Assembly (NCBI GenBank): GCA_039621445.1
Contig: CP154955.1
Span: forward strand, 51,303,384-51,367,383
Direction of reading: 5' to 3'
Origin: Euglena gracilis
Lineage: Eukaryota; Euglenida; Euglenophyceae; Euglenales
DNA: 64,000 nucleotides
The notes beneath the pieces are model-generated. The model ran no database searches. It was not told the origin of the DNA and worked only from the letters and a program-made list of their open reading frames with translations. Positions within the stretch are counted from its first letter, which is position 1; each line of letters starts with the position of its first letter. The position numbers were made by a program, and so were the translations under genes. Positions 31,913 to 45,107 of this stretch are shown here, one piece after another.

Positions 31913-32367
31913 GCAGCTGGAAGACAACGGTGAGGTAGTCGGGATGGCGCGATGAATATGTATAAGTACACCAGGGGGTGTGGGTCAGGACAGCCCCAGG
32001 TCTCTGCGGACGCCAATCTGCCCTTGCGATCAGGGGTTTGGAAATTTGGGCTGGCTGGAAAAAGGCTGGCTGACCCCCCCTCCCCTCCCCCACCATAGGG
32101 GTCCCGGGCTGGAGCGGGGCCGGACCCGGGGTCGAGCCGGGTACCAAAAAAATCGAAACAGCAAAAAAAATCGCCGATTGTGCAAAAAAAAATTGGTCTT
32201 TTGACCCCGAATTTGTCCTGGCCAGCCCTTTTCCGACCCATTTTTGCCCATTTTTGACCCTTGACTTTTTTTGCACCGCTGAAAGCGAAAAATCAGTTGT
32301 GTCCAGCCGCCTTTTGGGCGGATGGAAGTAAATAAAACTTGTTGATGGGGGGAGGGGGTCCCGGGTT

Positions 32368-32675
32368 GGAAAAGGGCTGCTGGCTGGCGGGACCCCCCGG
32401 AAATCTTTTTTCCACTGACCGGCGCGAAGCCCAAAATGGCCAAAAATGCCCGTTTTTGGCCATTTTTGGGAATTTTTGGAACAAAATCAGCCAAAAACCT
32501 ACCAAAAACCTCATTTCCACCTCGGCGCGCAGCGCCGGAGGGAAAAAAAATTTTCCAGTTGGGGGGACCCCCGAACTCCCCCCCCCCCCCGGGGGGGAGG
32601 GGGTCTAGCTAGTCCATTTTTTCCAGTGTCTAGCTGATTGGCTAGCCAGTACCCCCCCCCGGGGGTCCTTTAGCA
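32368..32675. repeat. Diverged inverted copy of family E
   Basis: Recognisable in reverse relative to 51200-51490: GGTCTAGCTAGTCCA, TGGCCAAAAATG, GCGCAGCGCCGG and TCCACTGACCGGCGCGAAG occur in the matching order. Terminal repeats lost. Confidence 0.6.
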
Positions 32676-33109
32676 AAAGACTCACCTTGACCAAAACCTT
32701 AAGGCACTTTTGTAAAGCTTTTTAAAGCTAATTTTCAAAGGTATTTTTAAAAGTTTATTAAAAATTTTAAAGTTTACTAACAATGTGCCCGGTGGGAAGG
32801 GTGGAGGGGTTCAGTAGTGATGCCCGGCGGTCATTGCCAAAGGAATGTGGAAGGATAGTTCGACCTCTTTCATTCGGAGGGTGGCAATTTCATCGAGCCA
32901 CACAAGATTCGGGCTCAGGATTCCTGTGCACTCTTCTTGGGGTTTTTTTTTGGATTTCTTCCTTTTGCTCACTGTTCAGCCATTTCTTATCTGCAAAAGT
33001 TGGGTATTTTTGCCAAAATTTTTGTCCACCAAATTTGTTCTCTGCTCTGCATCCCTGAAATCCGCATACCCCCCCTGCACTAGAAGCAGGCAGCTTCAGA
33101 AAATTTGAC

Positions 33110-33222
33110 CCCACCCTGGCACTAGCTAGCCCTGCTAGCAGACCCCCCCCCGGGGGGGGGGGGTCTGCTAGAAATCCCACTAGCCAAATTTGGACTAGCT
33201 GCAGTCCAGCCCCCTCCTCAAG
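33110..33222. repeat. Family E right-arm fragment (CTAGC-rich)
   Basis: ACTAGCTAGCCCTGCTAGC, a C-run/G-run palindrome and GACTAGCTGCAGTCCAGCC match 51484-51575 in the same order. Confidence 0.6.
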
Positions 33223-33365
33223 GTGCCTTAAAAACGTTGAAAAATCTTTTTGGGAAGGATTTAAAAAAAAAAACAACGTCAAAAACACCATTCTGGCAAA
33301 TCTTTCTTTGACTGGTCAAAAATGAAATCGCGAAATCTCAGGAAAAACTAGCCGAATCCAGGGGG

Positions 33366-33480
33366 GGGGGATGATTCTTGGCATCGCTGGAACATTGTCT
33401 ATACACTCAATTTTGAAAGAATACTGTTCAACTGTTTGGACCCCGTTCAATGACGAGATGGCCTTGGTCCGCCCTTGGAA
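33366..33480. repeat. Dispersed repeat (TGGCATCGCTGGAACATTG)
   Basis: Second copy, same order of motifs as 3360-3480, ending GGTCCGCCCTTGGAAAATT. Confidence 0.65.
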
Positions 33481-33534
33481 AATTATAAGATAATAAGAAT
33501 AAGAAAAAGGATAAGAATAAAGAATGATGATGAT

Positions 33535-33630
33535 GATGACAACAATAACAATAACAACAACAGCAACAACAACAACAATAACAACAAAAACGAGGATGAC
33601 AATAACAACAACAACAACAACAATGACGTC
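33535..33630. repeat. (AAC)n with ATG interruptions
   Basis: Trinucleotide tract between two dispersed-repeat copies. Confidence 0.85.
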
Positions 33631-34189
33631 TTTATAATGTCTTAAAAATGACCTGAAACCGCCCTTAAAAAAAAATGTAAAAAATGCCTTAAAAACCTTA
33701 AAATTTCGAAAAAATTTGCCTTAAGATACGAATCGCCTAATGGGTTCATTAATATCAACCAAGTGAAATTAAACTAATTCATTAAAATTAATTAATTAAA
33801 AGTGCTTAGAGTTGATAAGAAATTGATTGAATCACAACACAAATCGAAATGAACCATTCAATGGAAGCGCACGGGTTTGGCAAAATGGGCTGCATTTACC
33901 AACCGGCCGCCCGGGTCGGCCGCCCAGAAGCAGCGGCCTGGGCACAATGCAGTGACAGTCGTCCTGGGTTTTGCCCTGACCCACCGTGTCGACGGAACCC
34001 AACCCCTGACGAAGGAGGAGTCGGCAAACAGACACAATTTGTGCATCGCTTTCTTCGCCGTGCCCCCCCCCTCCGCACACTGTGGTTGGTGTCAATGGTG
34101 GGGATGCTCCCACCCGCATGTGTTTCATTTCGGCGTTTTGGCTTTTTTTTGCCATTTTTCACCAGGGCGGTCCTTAAGCAAAAAAAAAA

Positions 34190-34440
34190 AAACTCCGCTG
34201 TCCCAGCAAAATCAGTGAAAAATAGACAAGAAAATGGGCAAGAAATTTTGGCATTTCTCAGCAAGAACAGGTCGACATCAGGAAAAAAAATGATAAAAAT
34301 GATTCCTGGCACCCTTGGACCATCGTCCATCCACTCAAATCATCAAAACTGTGTTTTTCGACTGTTTAATTTTTGTCCCGTTCAAATCCCTGTCTGGCCC
34401 TTAGCCCCCTTTGGCTGAAAGGGGGGGCGGTCCTTAAGGA
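34190..34440. repeat. Dispersed repeat, longer diverged copy
   Basis: CATCAGGAAAAAAAATGAT, CCATCGTCCATCCACTCAAA, TTTTTCGACTGTTTAAT; internal GGCGGTCCTTAAG boxes repeated with GGACCGCC. Confidence 0.5.
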
Positions 34441-36204
34441 AATAAAAAAAAAACTTTCCTGCCCCTTAAGGACCGCCCTGTTTCTCACACATTTGGCTGG
34501 AAAAATGGCTCTTTTGCCGTTTTGCTGAAGGCGAAACGGCCATTTTGCCAAAAAGCAGTTTTGAAACAAATCAGCTTCTGGTGGGTGGGAACAGACAGGG
34601 CTATGGTTGGCTTTAGACGTTGGATTTAGGGTTTAGGGAGATATGAGACCCAAGAAAAAGGTTTGTTCTGAAAATCAGAACCTAAACACTCTTCTGAAAC
34701 CCAAACCCACTACAAAAGGTTAAAGTGGCAAAACAGACGTGGTCTGGGGGGCATAGAAGAGGGAAGCCGCCCCCAGGGGCCGCAAGGAAAAGGTTGCTAT
34801 AAACCTGCCCTCACCCCCAAAAATAGTGGGGGACTGCAACGAGCCACTCCGCAGCCGATGGGGTGAGCGTCCACTACCAGGCACTCAAAATACATGGAAA
34901 ATCGGTGGAACCGGTGCGGTGGGTAGGTCCCAAACAATTGGCCGCATGCATTACAAATGGGGGCAGACATGTATGAATCTAACAAATGTATACATAATAT
35001 TTATGCCTGTAGGCGTACATTCCTATCACACCCCTGGAGAGCCAAGAGGAAAAATAGCGAAAAGACACAAACATGGGATGTGTTGGCATAGGGGTAAGTT
35101 TGAGTATGCAAAGGGGAGGGACACAAGGGGAGGTCCCATGCCTGACAGCACGGATTCTTTAGAATGTCAGAATTCAAATAACACAAGAACAGCGTTGACA
35201 CTAGACACAAAAGAGAAAACAAGAAAAATTGAAAGGTGTCTGGAAAGTTGCCACCAAACCAAATCCCGTTTCATGACCCACAAATCCGTCAAAAAAGGCC
35301 CCTAAAGATTGGAGTTTTGTGGATGGAAAAAAAAACAGAAATGAGAGAAAAAACATAAAAGAATCAATAAAGACATTGCAGTTCCATTGTGCATGTGCAC
35401 ACACCCACAGTGAAATGAAAACAATGAAGACTTGGTGTGTAATCAGGGGTGTGCAACGGTGCACACCGAGAGACCATCGCGGGATTGTCGGCGGGAAGAG
35501 GGAGTGGACTGCAGGGAGGGAAGACACAAAAGCAACTCCCTTTCGGTGCCGCTGAAACTCACAGAAAATCCTTTCAGCTGCAGACCATTTTGACATTTGA
35601 AGGAAATTTGACCAAAAATTTCCCGGCGCCTTTGGCGCCAGGTCATTTTAGTGGTTTTTGTCCGACCCCCCCCCCCCCCGGGGAGGGGGTCCGTGCGAAA
35701 TTTTAGCCCGCGGTAGGCCACATCGGCCGCTGTCGGCTCGGTCGGCTGCGGTCAGCAAACGTTTACCTGCCAACCCACTCTTGGGATTGGACCACTGCAA
35801 ACCCCTCATGCGGTGTCATGGGGTATGGAGATCCAACGGAAAACAGGAGCAACACTGCCAATCAAAGAACCGGTGGCGTCCAACCACTGGTCAGGCACTA
35901 ATGTCATAAAATCACCGATCCATACACACCAAGAGGAGGTCATCAAGGGTGCCATTAGTCACATTCAGGCGGTCACCTGTTTGGATGGCATATACTGGTA
36001 CTTTGCAACAGAAGGCATATCATGGAAGAAGAAAGGTTGAAGTCAAAATAGTATCTCATCCCACAAGAACCAAATATAAGTGAGGTCCATGGAAGGCCAT
36101 GTTCCAATTAAACCAGTCCCTTTCTGGCAACCTTGCAGAAGATCCCATTGGGGAGGACCACATGAGCCAGGAAACCTCAAAACCTGCTCTAATTCCTCAT
36201 TCAG

Positions 36205-36275
36205 GCGGGGGGATTGATATCGGAGACCTTCGAGAAAACTGCGGGAAAATTGCGGGAAATTGCGGAAAAATTGAT
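36205..36275. repeat. Short relative of the GATATC foldback
   Basis: GGGGGGATTGATATCGGAGA followed by TTGCGGGAAATTGCGG and a second TTGATATCGGG. Confidence 0.6.
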
Positions 36276-37249
36276 ATCGGGAATGTACACATTTCTTGTG
36301 GAGTGGACTTGGAAATAGTTCACAAATTTGGCCATTTTGCAATTTAGGTGTAGGTTTTGAGCAATTGTTCACATTTTTACAACAAAAAGGTCCAAAAGCA
36401 TGATTTTTCCAACTTTGGGGACAAGCTGATTCTAGAAATATGGGATATCTTGGGTGAAAAATACAAAACTGGCAAAACTTTGGTATCAGGGTCGTCGTGT
36501 CGAGGGGTCGTTTGTTATGGCTTGATTGTCCTTGGAGCCACAATCGCCCATGGGGTGTGACAGAGTGTGGGTCCGCATCAACACAAAATGCGACTAACTG
36601 GCTGACTGGACTTTCCATACAGGGGTGGGCTTTCCCCCCTGGTGGGTGTGCCACCCCCCAGCATAAGCGGCCCGATGGTGAAAGGGGGAGGCGGGGTCAC
36701 CACAGGACCCTGGTCCACACCGAGGGTCGCCGCTGGTGGCCAATGGATGGCCGCTTCGTGGGGCCCTGGCGCCAGGGCAGCGTGGAGACAGTAGTGATGG
36801 GGCAGAGGCCACAAGTCCTGAATTGGCACTTGCGGATGCACTAATTCCAAGTTCATTTTCATTTTCAATATAAATTCAAATTATTTTTTTGGAGTACATT
36901 TTTAATTATTATGAAATTTAGCATAATATAAATAATATATACGGGTGTGTATTCACTAATTTTCTAATAATATGTAATATATAATACATATAATGATAGC
37001 ATTAATTATCAAGTAAATCAATAAATTCAATTTAATGTAATCAACAACACGCCCAAAATAATAGCCCCCAGTGATTGACACAAAAATCCGAATAATACCC
37101 CACCCCCGGATGCTGGGCTCGAATAATGTGACTGTTTTGCCACCACTCAGGACACAGAAAAACTTCCATTTTTTTTGAAACATTTTTTTTCTGCACACAA
37201 AAACCAGTCATCTTGACAGGGTCGTAAAAAAAAAAGGTCATTTTTCGGG

Positions 37250-37440
37250 GAAAATGGAGACGAGGAAATGGAACAGACATCAGACAACGAATACAGTGTA
37301 CGTCATGTCTCTTCCTCCCCCTCCAACTCCGAGTCCTTCGACAGCGGAAGTGACAGCACACAGAACGTGTTAAGGGCCGAAGTGCCAGTTACAACACCTG
37401 CTGTGGCACGACCACGTGTGCGCGCTGCACGCTGTGCGTA
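37250..37440 (+). other. Acidic, Ser-rich open frame (possible transposon protein fragment)
   Basis: About 60 codons: ENGDEEMEQTSDNEYS, SSSPSNSESFDSGSDS, ending at a stop. Composition resembles the acidic N-terminus of some DNA-transposon proteins, but nothing else supports it. Codon use is unlike the host exons. Confidence 0.25.
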
Positions 37441-38246
37441 GTCTTACTAGCGCCGTGGTGCTTTTGTGGTTCTTCGGTCTGCACCAAGACGATGTATAGC
37501 GCCGAAGCGCTTTTGGGAGTTCGCCCTTTTGGAGGGGGGGGCGGAGAGACCCTTTGGATCTCTTTCCATTACATCCAACCCCCCAAATGCCCAAAATTTG
37601 CCTTTTAAGCAAAAAAAACAGAGTATGAAGTCAAACTAAAGGAGGACGACAACCTTCGCAAAAAAAAACAACAATTGAAACGAAAATGAACAAAAAAAAC
37701 TGCAAAAACAAACAAAACAGAACACCAACTTCCACAACCTAAGCCACACAACCTCCTCCTCCAGTATTCCTGTGTTGTTATACACCCTCCCCACGAACGT
37801 TGCTGGCATTTTAAGTGGTCCGAATGAGACATTGAGCTTGTTTATTTGCACAGTTGTGCAAGCAGACGGGAACAATTTTCGAACAATGATAAGAACCAAA
37901 GGCGTCAGAACAGGTGACAGGTGCATCAGCGTTCTGTACCTGTACCCCCTAAAACATCTATCAGCAAATCAATGCATTCACAGCCAATGCACTGCGCCTC
38001 GTTTCTCAGCTGAAGTTGCAAGGTGAAAGGGTTTTATAACAATTTTTTAAAACCTTTTATTGGCATCAATTTCGATGTTTCAGGGGTAAAAAAAAATCGT
38101 ACCCAAATTTGGGCCGAATTTGTTGTAACTCAACTCCCCCCCCCTTCGACACTTAACGTGTTGAAAGATTTGCACACACCGACAGCCCCCCTCCTCCTTC
38201 ACCCATTCGTGCACAAGAACGTTTGCCGACCTGTGGTTCCCCCCAC

Positions 38247-38284
38247 TTGGCGAGGTACGCGCTGCGGAGGTGGGTGGCCATTGT
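38247..38284 (-). CDS. NOT1: NOT1 micro-exon: [12 protein letters not shown]
   Basis: [12 protein letters not shown] corresponds to IS.NLKNSF. after CREPL. Acceptor tgcgccag, donor gtgggg (phase 2). Last NOT1 exon recognised; continuation toward lower coordinates was not found. Confidence 0.8.
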
Positions 38285-41200
38285 CTGGCGCAGGCAGGGT
38301 AGCGCAGAAGAACATGTATGTGAGTGTGTGGTAGGTCCCAACTATATGCAGGGGCAGGGAGATATTCCGGTCGGCCGAAAAATTTATTCCGGGGTTTTAT
38401 TCCGGTTTATTCCGGGTTATTCCGGTTTATTCCGGGATTTATTCCGGTTTATTCCGGTCAATTTCTGTCTGAATGGACTTGGGATTTTTTTGAAGTACAA
38501 CTGGGCCGAGGCGCTCACTCGGGCTTCAGGAATAGGGATGCATTCCTTGGTTGCCCCGCCCCGGGACGAAAATAACGACTTGGAACTCTACGGTGTACGG
38601 GCACAGGGTTCCCGGGACAAGTGTGCATGACCCCCAAAGCACCGGGTAATGAAACGAGGGAAATACATTACGAAATTGCACCATGGCGCAACAATTTTTT
38701 TTCATTACAAAAAATAAAACACATTGCGCTTTGCCACAACACTTTTAATTTTTTTGCAATTCTAAATGTGGGGGATCATTGCGAACTTGCGTAATAATAA
38801 CACATGCGTCAGGATGTGGTTTCATTACGCATCCAAAAATTGGGCACGCTCATGAGAATGAAAATTTAACAGTTATATTGCACCACGGCGCAATAGAAAT
38901 ACAATTCTTAAAATTCTAAATTAGCGTGGCTGTTGCGCCGAAGCGAACACCTCAGCAGGTAAACCTTCACAGATCACAGAGCCTAAAAAGCAAAAAAAAA
39001 AAACAGCCCAAAAGTCACCTGGCCCATGTAGCGCCATCTTGGAAACACAGTCCAGGCTTCAAAAATGAGGGAGACACAACAGGGGTGTTGGCTCTTTTTT
39101 GGGAAAACTCACGTGTCCCGGCGTTTAAACCTGGAGGTTTGGACCTTTCCAAAATGGAGCACACGCTTAAAAACACCAAAAGGGCCTGTTTCCTGGGTCC
39201 CAACAACCGCAAATGATGCACGTGGTGTCACCGTGGAGGGTCCCCGCGAAACCAGGGGGTCAAAAGGGTGGGTTTCCCGCCGGGTTTCAAAAAGAATGCA
39301 ACGTTGCGCTTAAGCGCAATGCAAAAATCAAAACCTTAAGTGCGAGTTAGGCCGCCTGAGAGTGTAATTATCCCCTGATTGAAGGATGATTTGCTTTGTC
39401 CAATGGGATCCCTCCCCCCAAAAATCAGTGTTCATATTGTCCTAGTTCATGTCCCTTTGGAAAGAACTCGGGGACAAACATTCACTAAGTGCAGCCCCAC
39501 AGGTGGGGAGAAAATCCAAACAAAAAATGCATTCAACCAGGGGGAGAAACAGGCAAACTAAAGGTGTGTTCCTAATATCAAGTGCTGATTGTGCTGCGCT
39601 TGCGCTCTTTTGTTGCTCTTGTGATTTTGAAACCTGAAAATATGTCAAACTTCACCTTCATTGCCTTTGTGTCTTGCAGAATTTTCAAGTAATTGGCTGG
39701 CGCTTTTATTCCGGTTATTCCGGTTTATTCCGGTTTATTCCGGTTTATTCCGGTTTATTCCGGTTTTCGCTATTCCGGTTTATTCCGGTTTATTCCGGAC
39801 CGGAATATCTCCCTGCCCCTGCTATATGCCCCCCCAGGGGCCATATAGTTGGATCAGGGGGGGTCGGGGAAATATTTTGGATTATTGATGGAATAGGTTT
39901 AGGGTTAGGGTCCGACCCAACTTCAGGCCTAACTTATAGATTGGTGTTAGGTGCGCGGGTTAGGCCTAAAGGTAGGCCGAACTCCTAACCCTAACCCTAT
40001 TCTATCAATAACGCAAAAAAATGACCCATCCAACAAAATGGCGGGGGGTTCGATAGCTGGGACCTGCCATATGCTGTATATACATATATACAGACCTGGA
40101 ACCAAACCAAAGTCCACAAAACATTGAGCATCCGAAAAATATTTATATATAATAACGCACATGTGTGCGTCCATACACGTAAATGAACACTTAGTATGCA
40201 TCACAATAGAAACGGGAATGCAACTCATGAACTGCCAGCATTCACTTTGCCATGTGTCACCCCATCCCCCAGTGTCCGGCGCAGCCCCAGGCGCAGGGGG
40301 TCCTTGCAGGTCACCATGGCGAGGTTGGAGGCGAGGGACTGCACCATCGCCGCCGCACACTGCCGCAGCTTGCCGTCGTTGCTGTCCGTCGCAAAGTCCT
40401 TCATCACCAACTCCCTGCATAGGGGGGGGGGGGTAGACATGACACACACACACAACGCAACGCCACACAACACAACACAACACAACACAACACAACACAA
40501 CACAACACAACACAACACAACACAACACAACACAACACAACACAACACAACACAACACAACACAACACAACACAACACAACACAACACAACACAACACCA
40601 ATTTCAAAAAAGGCACGGGTTTGGCAGCCCTCACACCAGATCAATTCCTAACATTGTCGTATGGGAAAGAGCACGACCCTCTCACACTACACAGTACACC
40701 CACAAACACACGCAACCCAACCCACAAACGCACACAATCACCACCAACCCACACACACACACACACACATACATATACACAGGCACATGCAAACATACAC
40801 ACATGCATGCACCTACCCAAACACCCACACCCACTCACACACACTCACTCACACACCGGGTGGTGGTGCACGCGATCATCACAGAGCGCTCCACACAAGG
40901 CTGGCTGATCTCCGTGACGGCGCGGTCAACCGCCACGGCCGCCCACACCGTCACCTCTGACTTTCCCTGCAGCGCTGGGGGCGGCCAACCCCTCTCCAAA
41001 CCCACCCCACTTATAAAACCCCCCACTTATAAACCAGGTTTGAATAGTGCTGAGCTCTTAATAAGCGCGCTCCCACCCCTTCATTGACCCCCCCCATATA
41101 AACCGGCCCACTCCATGGAGCTTTTTGGACTGAAATGCAAGGGCTTTGTGCCCGAAACGGGAGGCCAAGGGGTCAAAAAACGCTCATTTTCGGCTCAAAA

Positions 41201-42412
41201 AAAACACCTTTTCCGGGTCCAGGAGGCCAAAAAACATCGTTTCGGGCAAAAAAAGTCCATTTTTTTCGACGTTATTGACCCAAAAATGACCCAAGGTGAT
41301 TGGGTTGGCGGCCCAAAACGGGGCGCTGGCGGGTCGAAAACCCCTCATTTTCGGCTCCAAAACAGGTTTTCCGGATCCGGGAGGCCAACATCGTTTCAAA
41401 CAAAAAAAAATTCGATTTTTTTTCGACTTTCTTGACCCGGTTTTGACCCAAAGTCAATGGGTTGGCGGCCCAAAACGGGGCGCTGGCGGGTCGAAAAACG
41501 CTCGTTTTCGGCTCAAAAAACAGTTTTTCCGGGTCCGGGAGGCCAAAAAACATCGTTTCGGGCAAAAAAATTTTCGATTTTTCTGGATTTTTTTCGACTT
41601 TTTTGTCCGAAAATGGCTAAGTCAGACAGACAGTGGGCAAAGTGTACAAAACGGCCATCTGGGCCGAAAAAAAACGATCGTATCTCGGGCTAGGCCCGGA
41701 GTTGCGGGGAAATCAAAATACCAGTAGATAGGGCGTTCCAAGGGCTTCAAATTAGGTCTGTGGACATTTCCTTTGATTTGGCTTCATTTTGGAGATATTT
41801 GAAAATTGACATTTTTTGGGCCCGAAATGGCAGAGTCCAAAGGGGGGGGCTTATCCAGGGGGGGGGGGCCGATCCTACCCAGTTTGGACCCCTTCGCGCG
41901 TGAATCACTCGGGCCTGGCGGGGAGTTGGGGGACAAACCCAGGTGATTCGGAAACTAGAAATCCAGTCGCTCGCGACTGAAAAAAAAATTCCGGGAACCG
42001 GGCCGGGATCATGGGGATAATCCGTCGGTTCTCCTGGTGCCCCCCCCCCCCTGGCGGGGGCGGAGGAGGGGGGGGTCGAGGGGGGGTTTTCGCCAGGGGT
42101 AAGCTTCGCTCTTACCCGAAAGGGATAAGAGCTCAGCGACCCCCCACTTATAAAACCCCCTCTCGGGCCGACCAACCAAACCGGATCCTATAAACCCCCC
42201 ATGGGGAAGAAAAGTTGAAACCGCCGGGGACGATTTTTCCACTGCAAACCACCCAAAAACTGACTTTTGGCAAGTTTTTGAGGCCATCATCATCAAAAAT
42301 GCCATTTTTGACTAAATTTGCCAAAAATTGCCAATTTCGGGGGGTTTCGGGGTCATTTTGGGGGTCGGAATTTCACCAACAATTCCGGGACTTATACACC
42401 CCACCTATAAAC

Positions 42413-42451
<39 letters not shown>

Positions 42452-42880
42452 GTGTGTTGCATTTTGTGTGTGCATGAGTGAGTGTTGTACGCGCGTGTTT
42501 GCGCACTGCGTGCGTGGGTGGCGAGGGTGACTGGGTGGTGGGCGCCTGTGATGGTGTGTTGTGCAAACCTCCGCAGGCAGACGTTTTTGTGCACCTGTTG
42601 GGATGACTTCGGGGGGGTCAGCCGGGTGGCATGGCTAGCACGGTGGCGCTTAGTTTCAGGGCGGTAAGCAGGAAGGGGTGCTGCAGGGGCATGTCCTCCG
42701 ACGGCGGGGGTTCTGCAGGGGGTGAGGCAGTCACAGAGGAATACGGCCCTTCTTGTGCCCGCACTGTGACAAAGAATGCCGGAACGTGGCAAACGAAGCA
42801 TTCACATGGCGCAAAGGGCACACAGGGCACACAGCACACAACCTTCTTTGCACAAGGCAAAGAAGGCACACATGGCGCAA

Positions 42881-42938
<58 letters not shown>

Positions 42939-42967
42939 GGTCGGACAATTCACAAAACTCACTGAAA

Positions 42968-42998
<31 letters not shown>

Positions 42999-45059
42999 CA
43001 AGCACCTATAGTTGACCCCCAGATTTTCGCCATTTTCGGCCATTTTCGGCCATTTTCGGCCATTTTCGGCCATTTTTTCCTATAGGTGGGGGGTAAAGCT
43101 GCCTTAAAATTCTTTCATACCAACAATGCATTTTGATCATTCAGTCAACATGCAAGCAGTCGTGACAAGCTGACGCATCCAAGGAGGTCCGTTTGGAATG
43201 GGTGCTCAGGGATTAAAGAGGTCAAAGAGTTTTTGTTGCAATATGCAAATGCAAGGTTTTGAGAATAGGCTTCTTTTTTCCGGCCAGAGAGGCTCTTGTC
43301 CACTTTGGTCTTTTTTTACGCTTCATGAGAGTGGTTGGCACATGACATATTAACCACAATGGCAACACCAAACCTGGTGCTTTTCTCTTCAAGCCTCTTG
43401 GCGTGGATGCTTTACACAAACAACTTCCGCTATTCCAACTTGACACCCCAAGCAACATTGTTTGATGGTGGCACTGTTAGATCCCATCCAATTGTGTGCA
43501 ATAAACCTAATGTAGGAATCACCTTTAACGGAGAAAAAAACCGCTTTACATACTTTGCCTGGTTGCACCTCGTCACCACAATTTTCTGAAATGTCATCGA
43601 AACCATCGGCTTTGGCCCAAATAACCCATTCGGAGGTGGTTCTTTGAGCAGCATGTGTTCCACGGTTAGGCATGATGGCAGGAGAAGAGAGGCATGACTT
43701 CAGAGAAGCCTTGATGTAAAATTTCATCTGTCATGTTGAGACGATCATCCGTCTGGATGTGGCGAAATTGGGAGAAAATACGCTCAGCTTGAGCGGCAGA
43801 ATAAAAGCAAACAAACATGTAATCGGCCCATAATGTTGCAATATTGACATCAAATGCGCTCACCCAATTGTCCAATGTCTGCATCTTGTTCAACATCGCA
43901 TCTTGTGCAGCATCTACATCTTGTCCAATATCTACATCCATTGCATCAGCAATCACTGCATCTTGTCTGGTGTGTGCATCTTGCCCAACACTGCATCTTG
44001 TCAAGATCTTAATCTTGTCCAGTATCTGCATCCACTGCATTTTGTCCAGCATCTGCATCTTGTCCAATGTCTGCATCTTGTCCAGCATCTGCATCTTGTA
44101 CGGCATCTGCATCTTGTCCAGTGTCTACATCTTGTCCAGCATCTGCATCTTGAACAACATCTACATCATGTCCAGCATCCGCATCTTGTCCAGCATCTGC
44201 ATCTTGTACAGCATCTGCATCTTGTCCAGTGTATACATCTTGTCCAGTGTCTGCATCTTGTACAGCATATGCATCCATTGCATCTTGTCCAGTATCTGCA
44301 ACCACTGCATCCACTGGCTCCCAACCCAGCAAAATGACCACAGAAACCCCATAAATGACCACAAAAAGCCTAAAAATTGACCGCAAAAGTCCCCAAAAAG
44401 CAACCAAAATGACCTAAAATGGCTTCAAATAACCTAAACTTGCCCAAAAACGCCCACAATACCACAAAAAAAATTGTGAAAAATTCACCAAAATGGTGCA
44501 AAATGGCCAAAAATGCCATATTGACAAATGTGCTCATATTGACCCAAATTAGCCCAATATTTGCTAAATCAGTGCAAAATATCCCCAAAATTTGCAAAAA
44601 TTCATCCAAAATGGCCAAGATGAGTGTAATACTGGAGATTTGTGGATAAATTATCCCAAAAATGGGTTTAATTCTTCAAAATATACAAAAAGAATGCCAG
44701 CATCGCCCTTGTCACCAAAATTTTCTGAAATGCCATCAAAACATTCAGCTTTGGCCCAAATAACCCCTTCAGAGGTGGTTCTTTGAGCAGCATATGTTGA
44801 ATAACAAAAGAAGAGAGGCTGCACAGAGACAAGAATCAGTCGCACTGAAAATTGCCCCTCAGGGAAAAAGAAACTGTCAGGCAAAAAAAAACTCGAAAAA
44901 ATTTGCAACAACTTTTTTCTCATTTTCGGCCATTTTCGGCCATTTTCGGCCATTTTCGGGACCCCCACCTGTAGAGCCCAAAATTTCATTTTCGGCCATT
45001 TTCGGCCATTTTCGGCCATTTTCGGCCATTTTCGGCCATTTTTACTATAGGTGCTTGGC

Positions 45060-45107
<48 letters not shown>

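Larger units (their letters stand above)
22736..38246. other. 15.5-kb stretch with no assignable gene
   Basis: Expected to hold the end of NOT1 and the start of the MYST gene. I see repeats, AT-rich tracts (24365-24515, 36880-37030), A-rich GCAAAAATGTGC-type sequence (26730-27130), a GC-rich block (28330-28550) and a few open frames without recognised homology. Confidence 0.55.

Noticed and set aside
36043-36654. 203-codon minus-strand open frame
   Set aside because: No recognised domain or codon bias, and it crosses the GATATC repeat; most likely chance.
39882-40011. Chromosome end
   Set aside because: Only two to three TTAGGG-like units per arm, inverted, and inside a NOT1 intron.
42560-42601. 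Extra NOT1 exon [17 protein letters not shown]
   Set aside because: Has an acceptor and is open, but the intron before it would be about 40 nt and the next exon already phases with 42642-42712; no homology.
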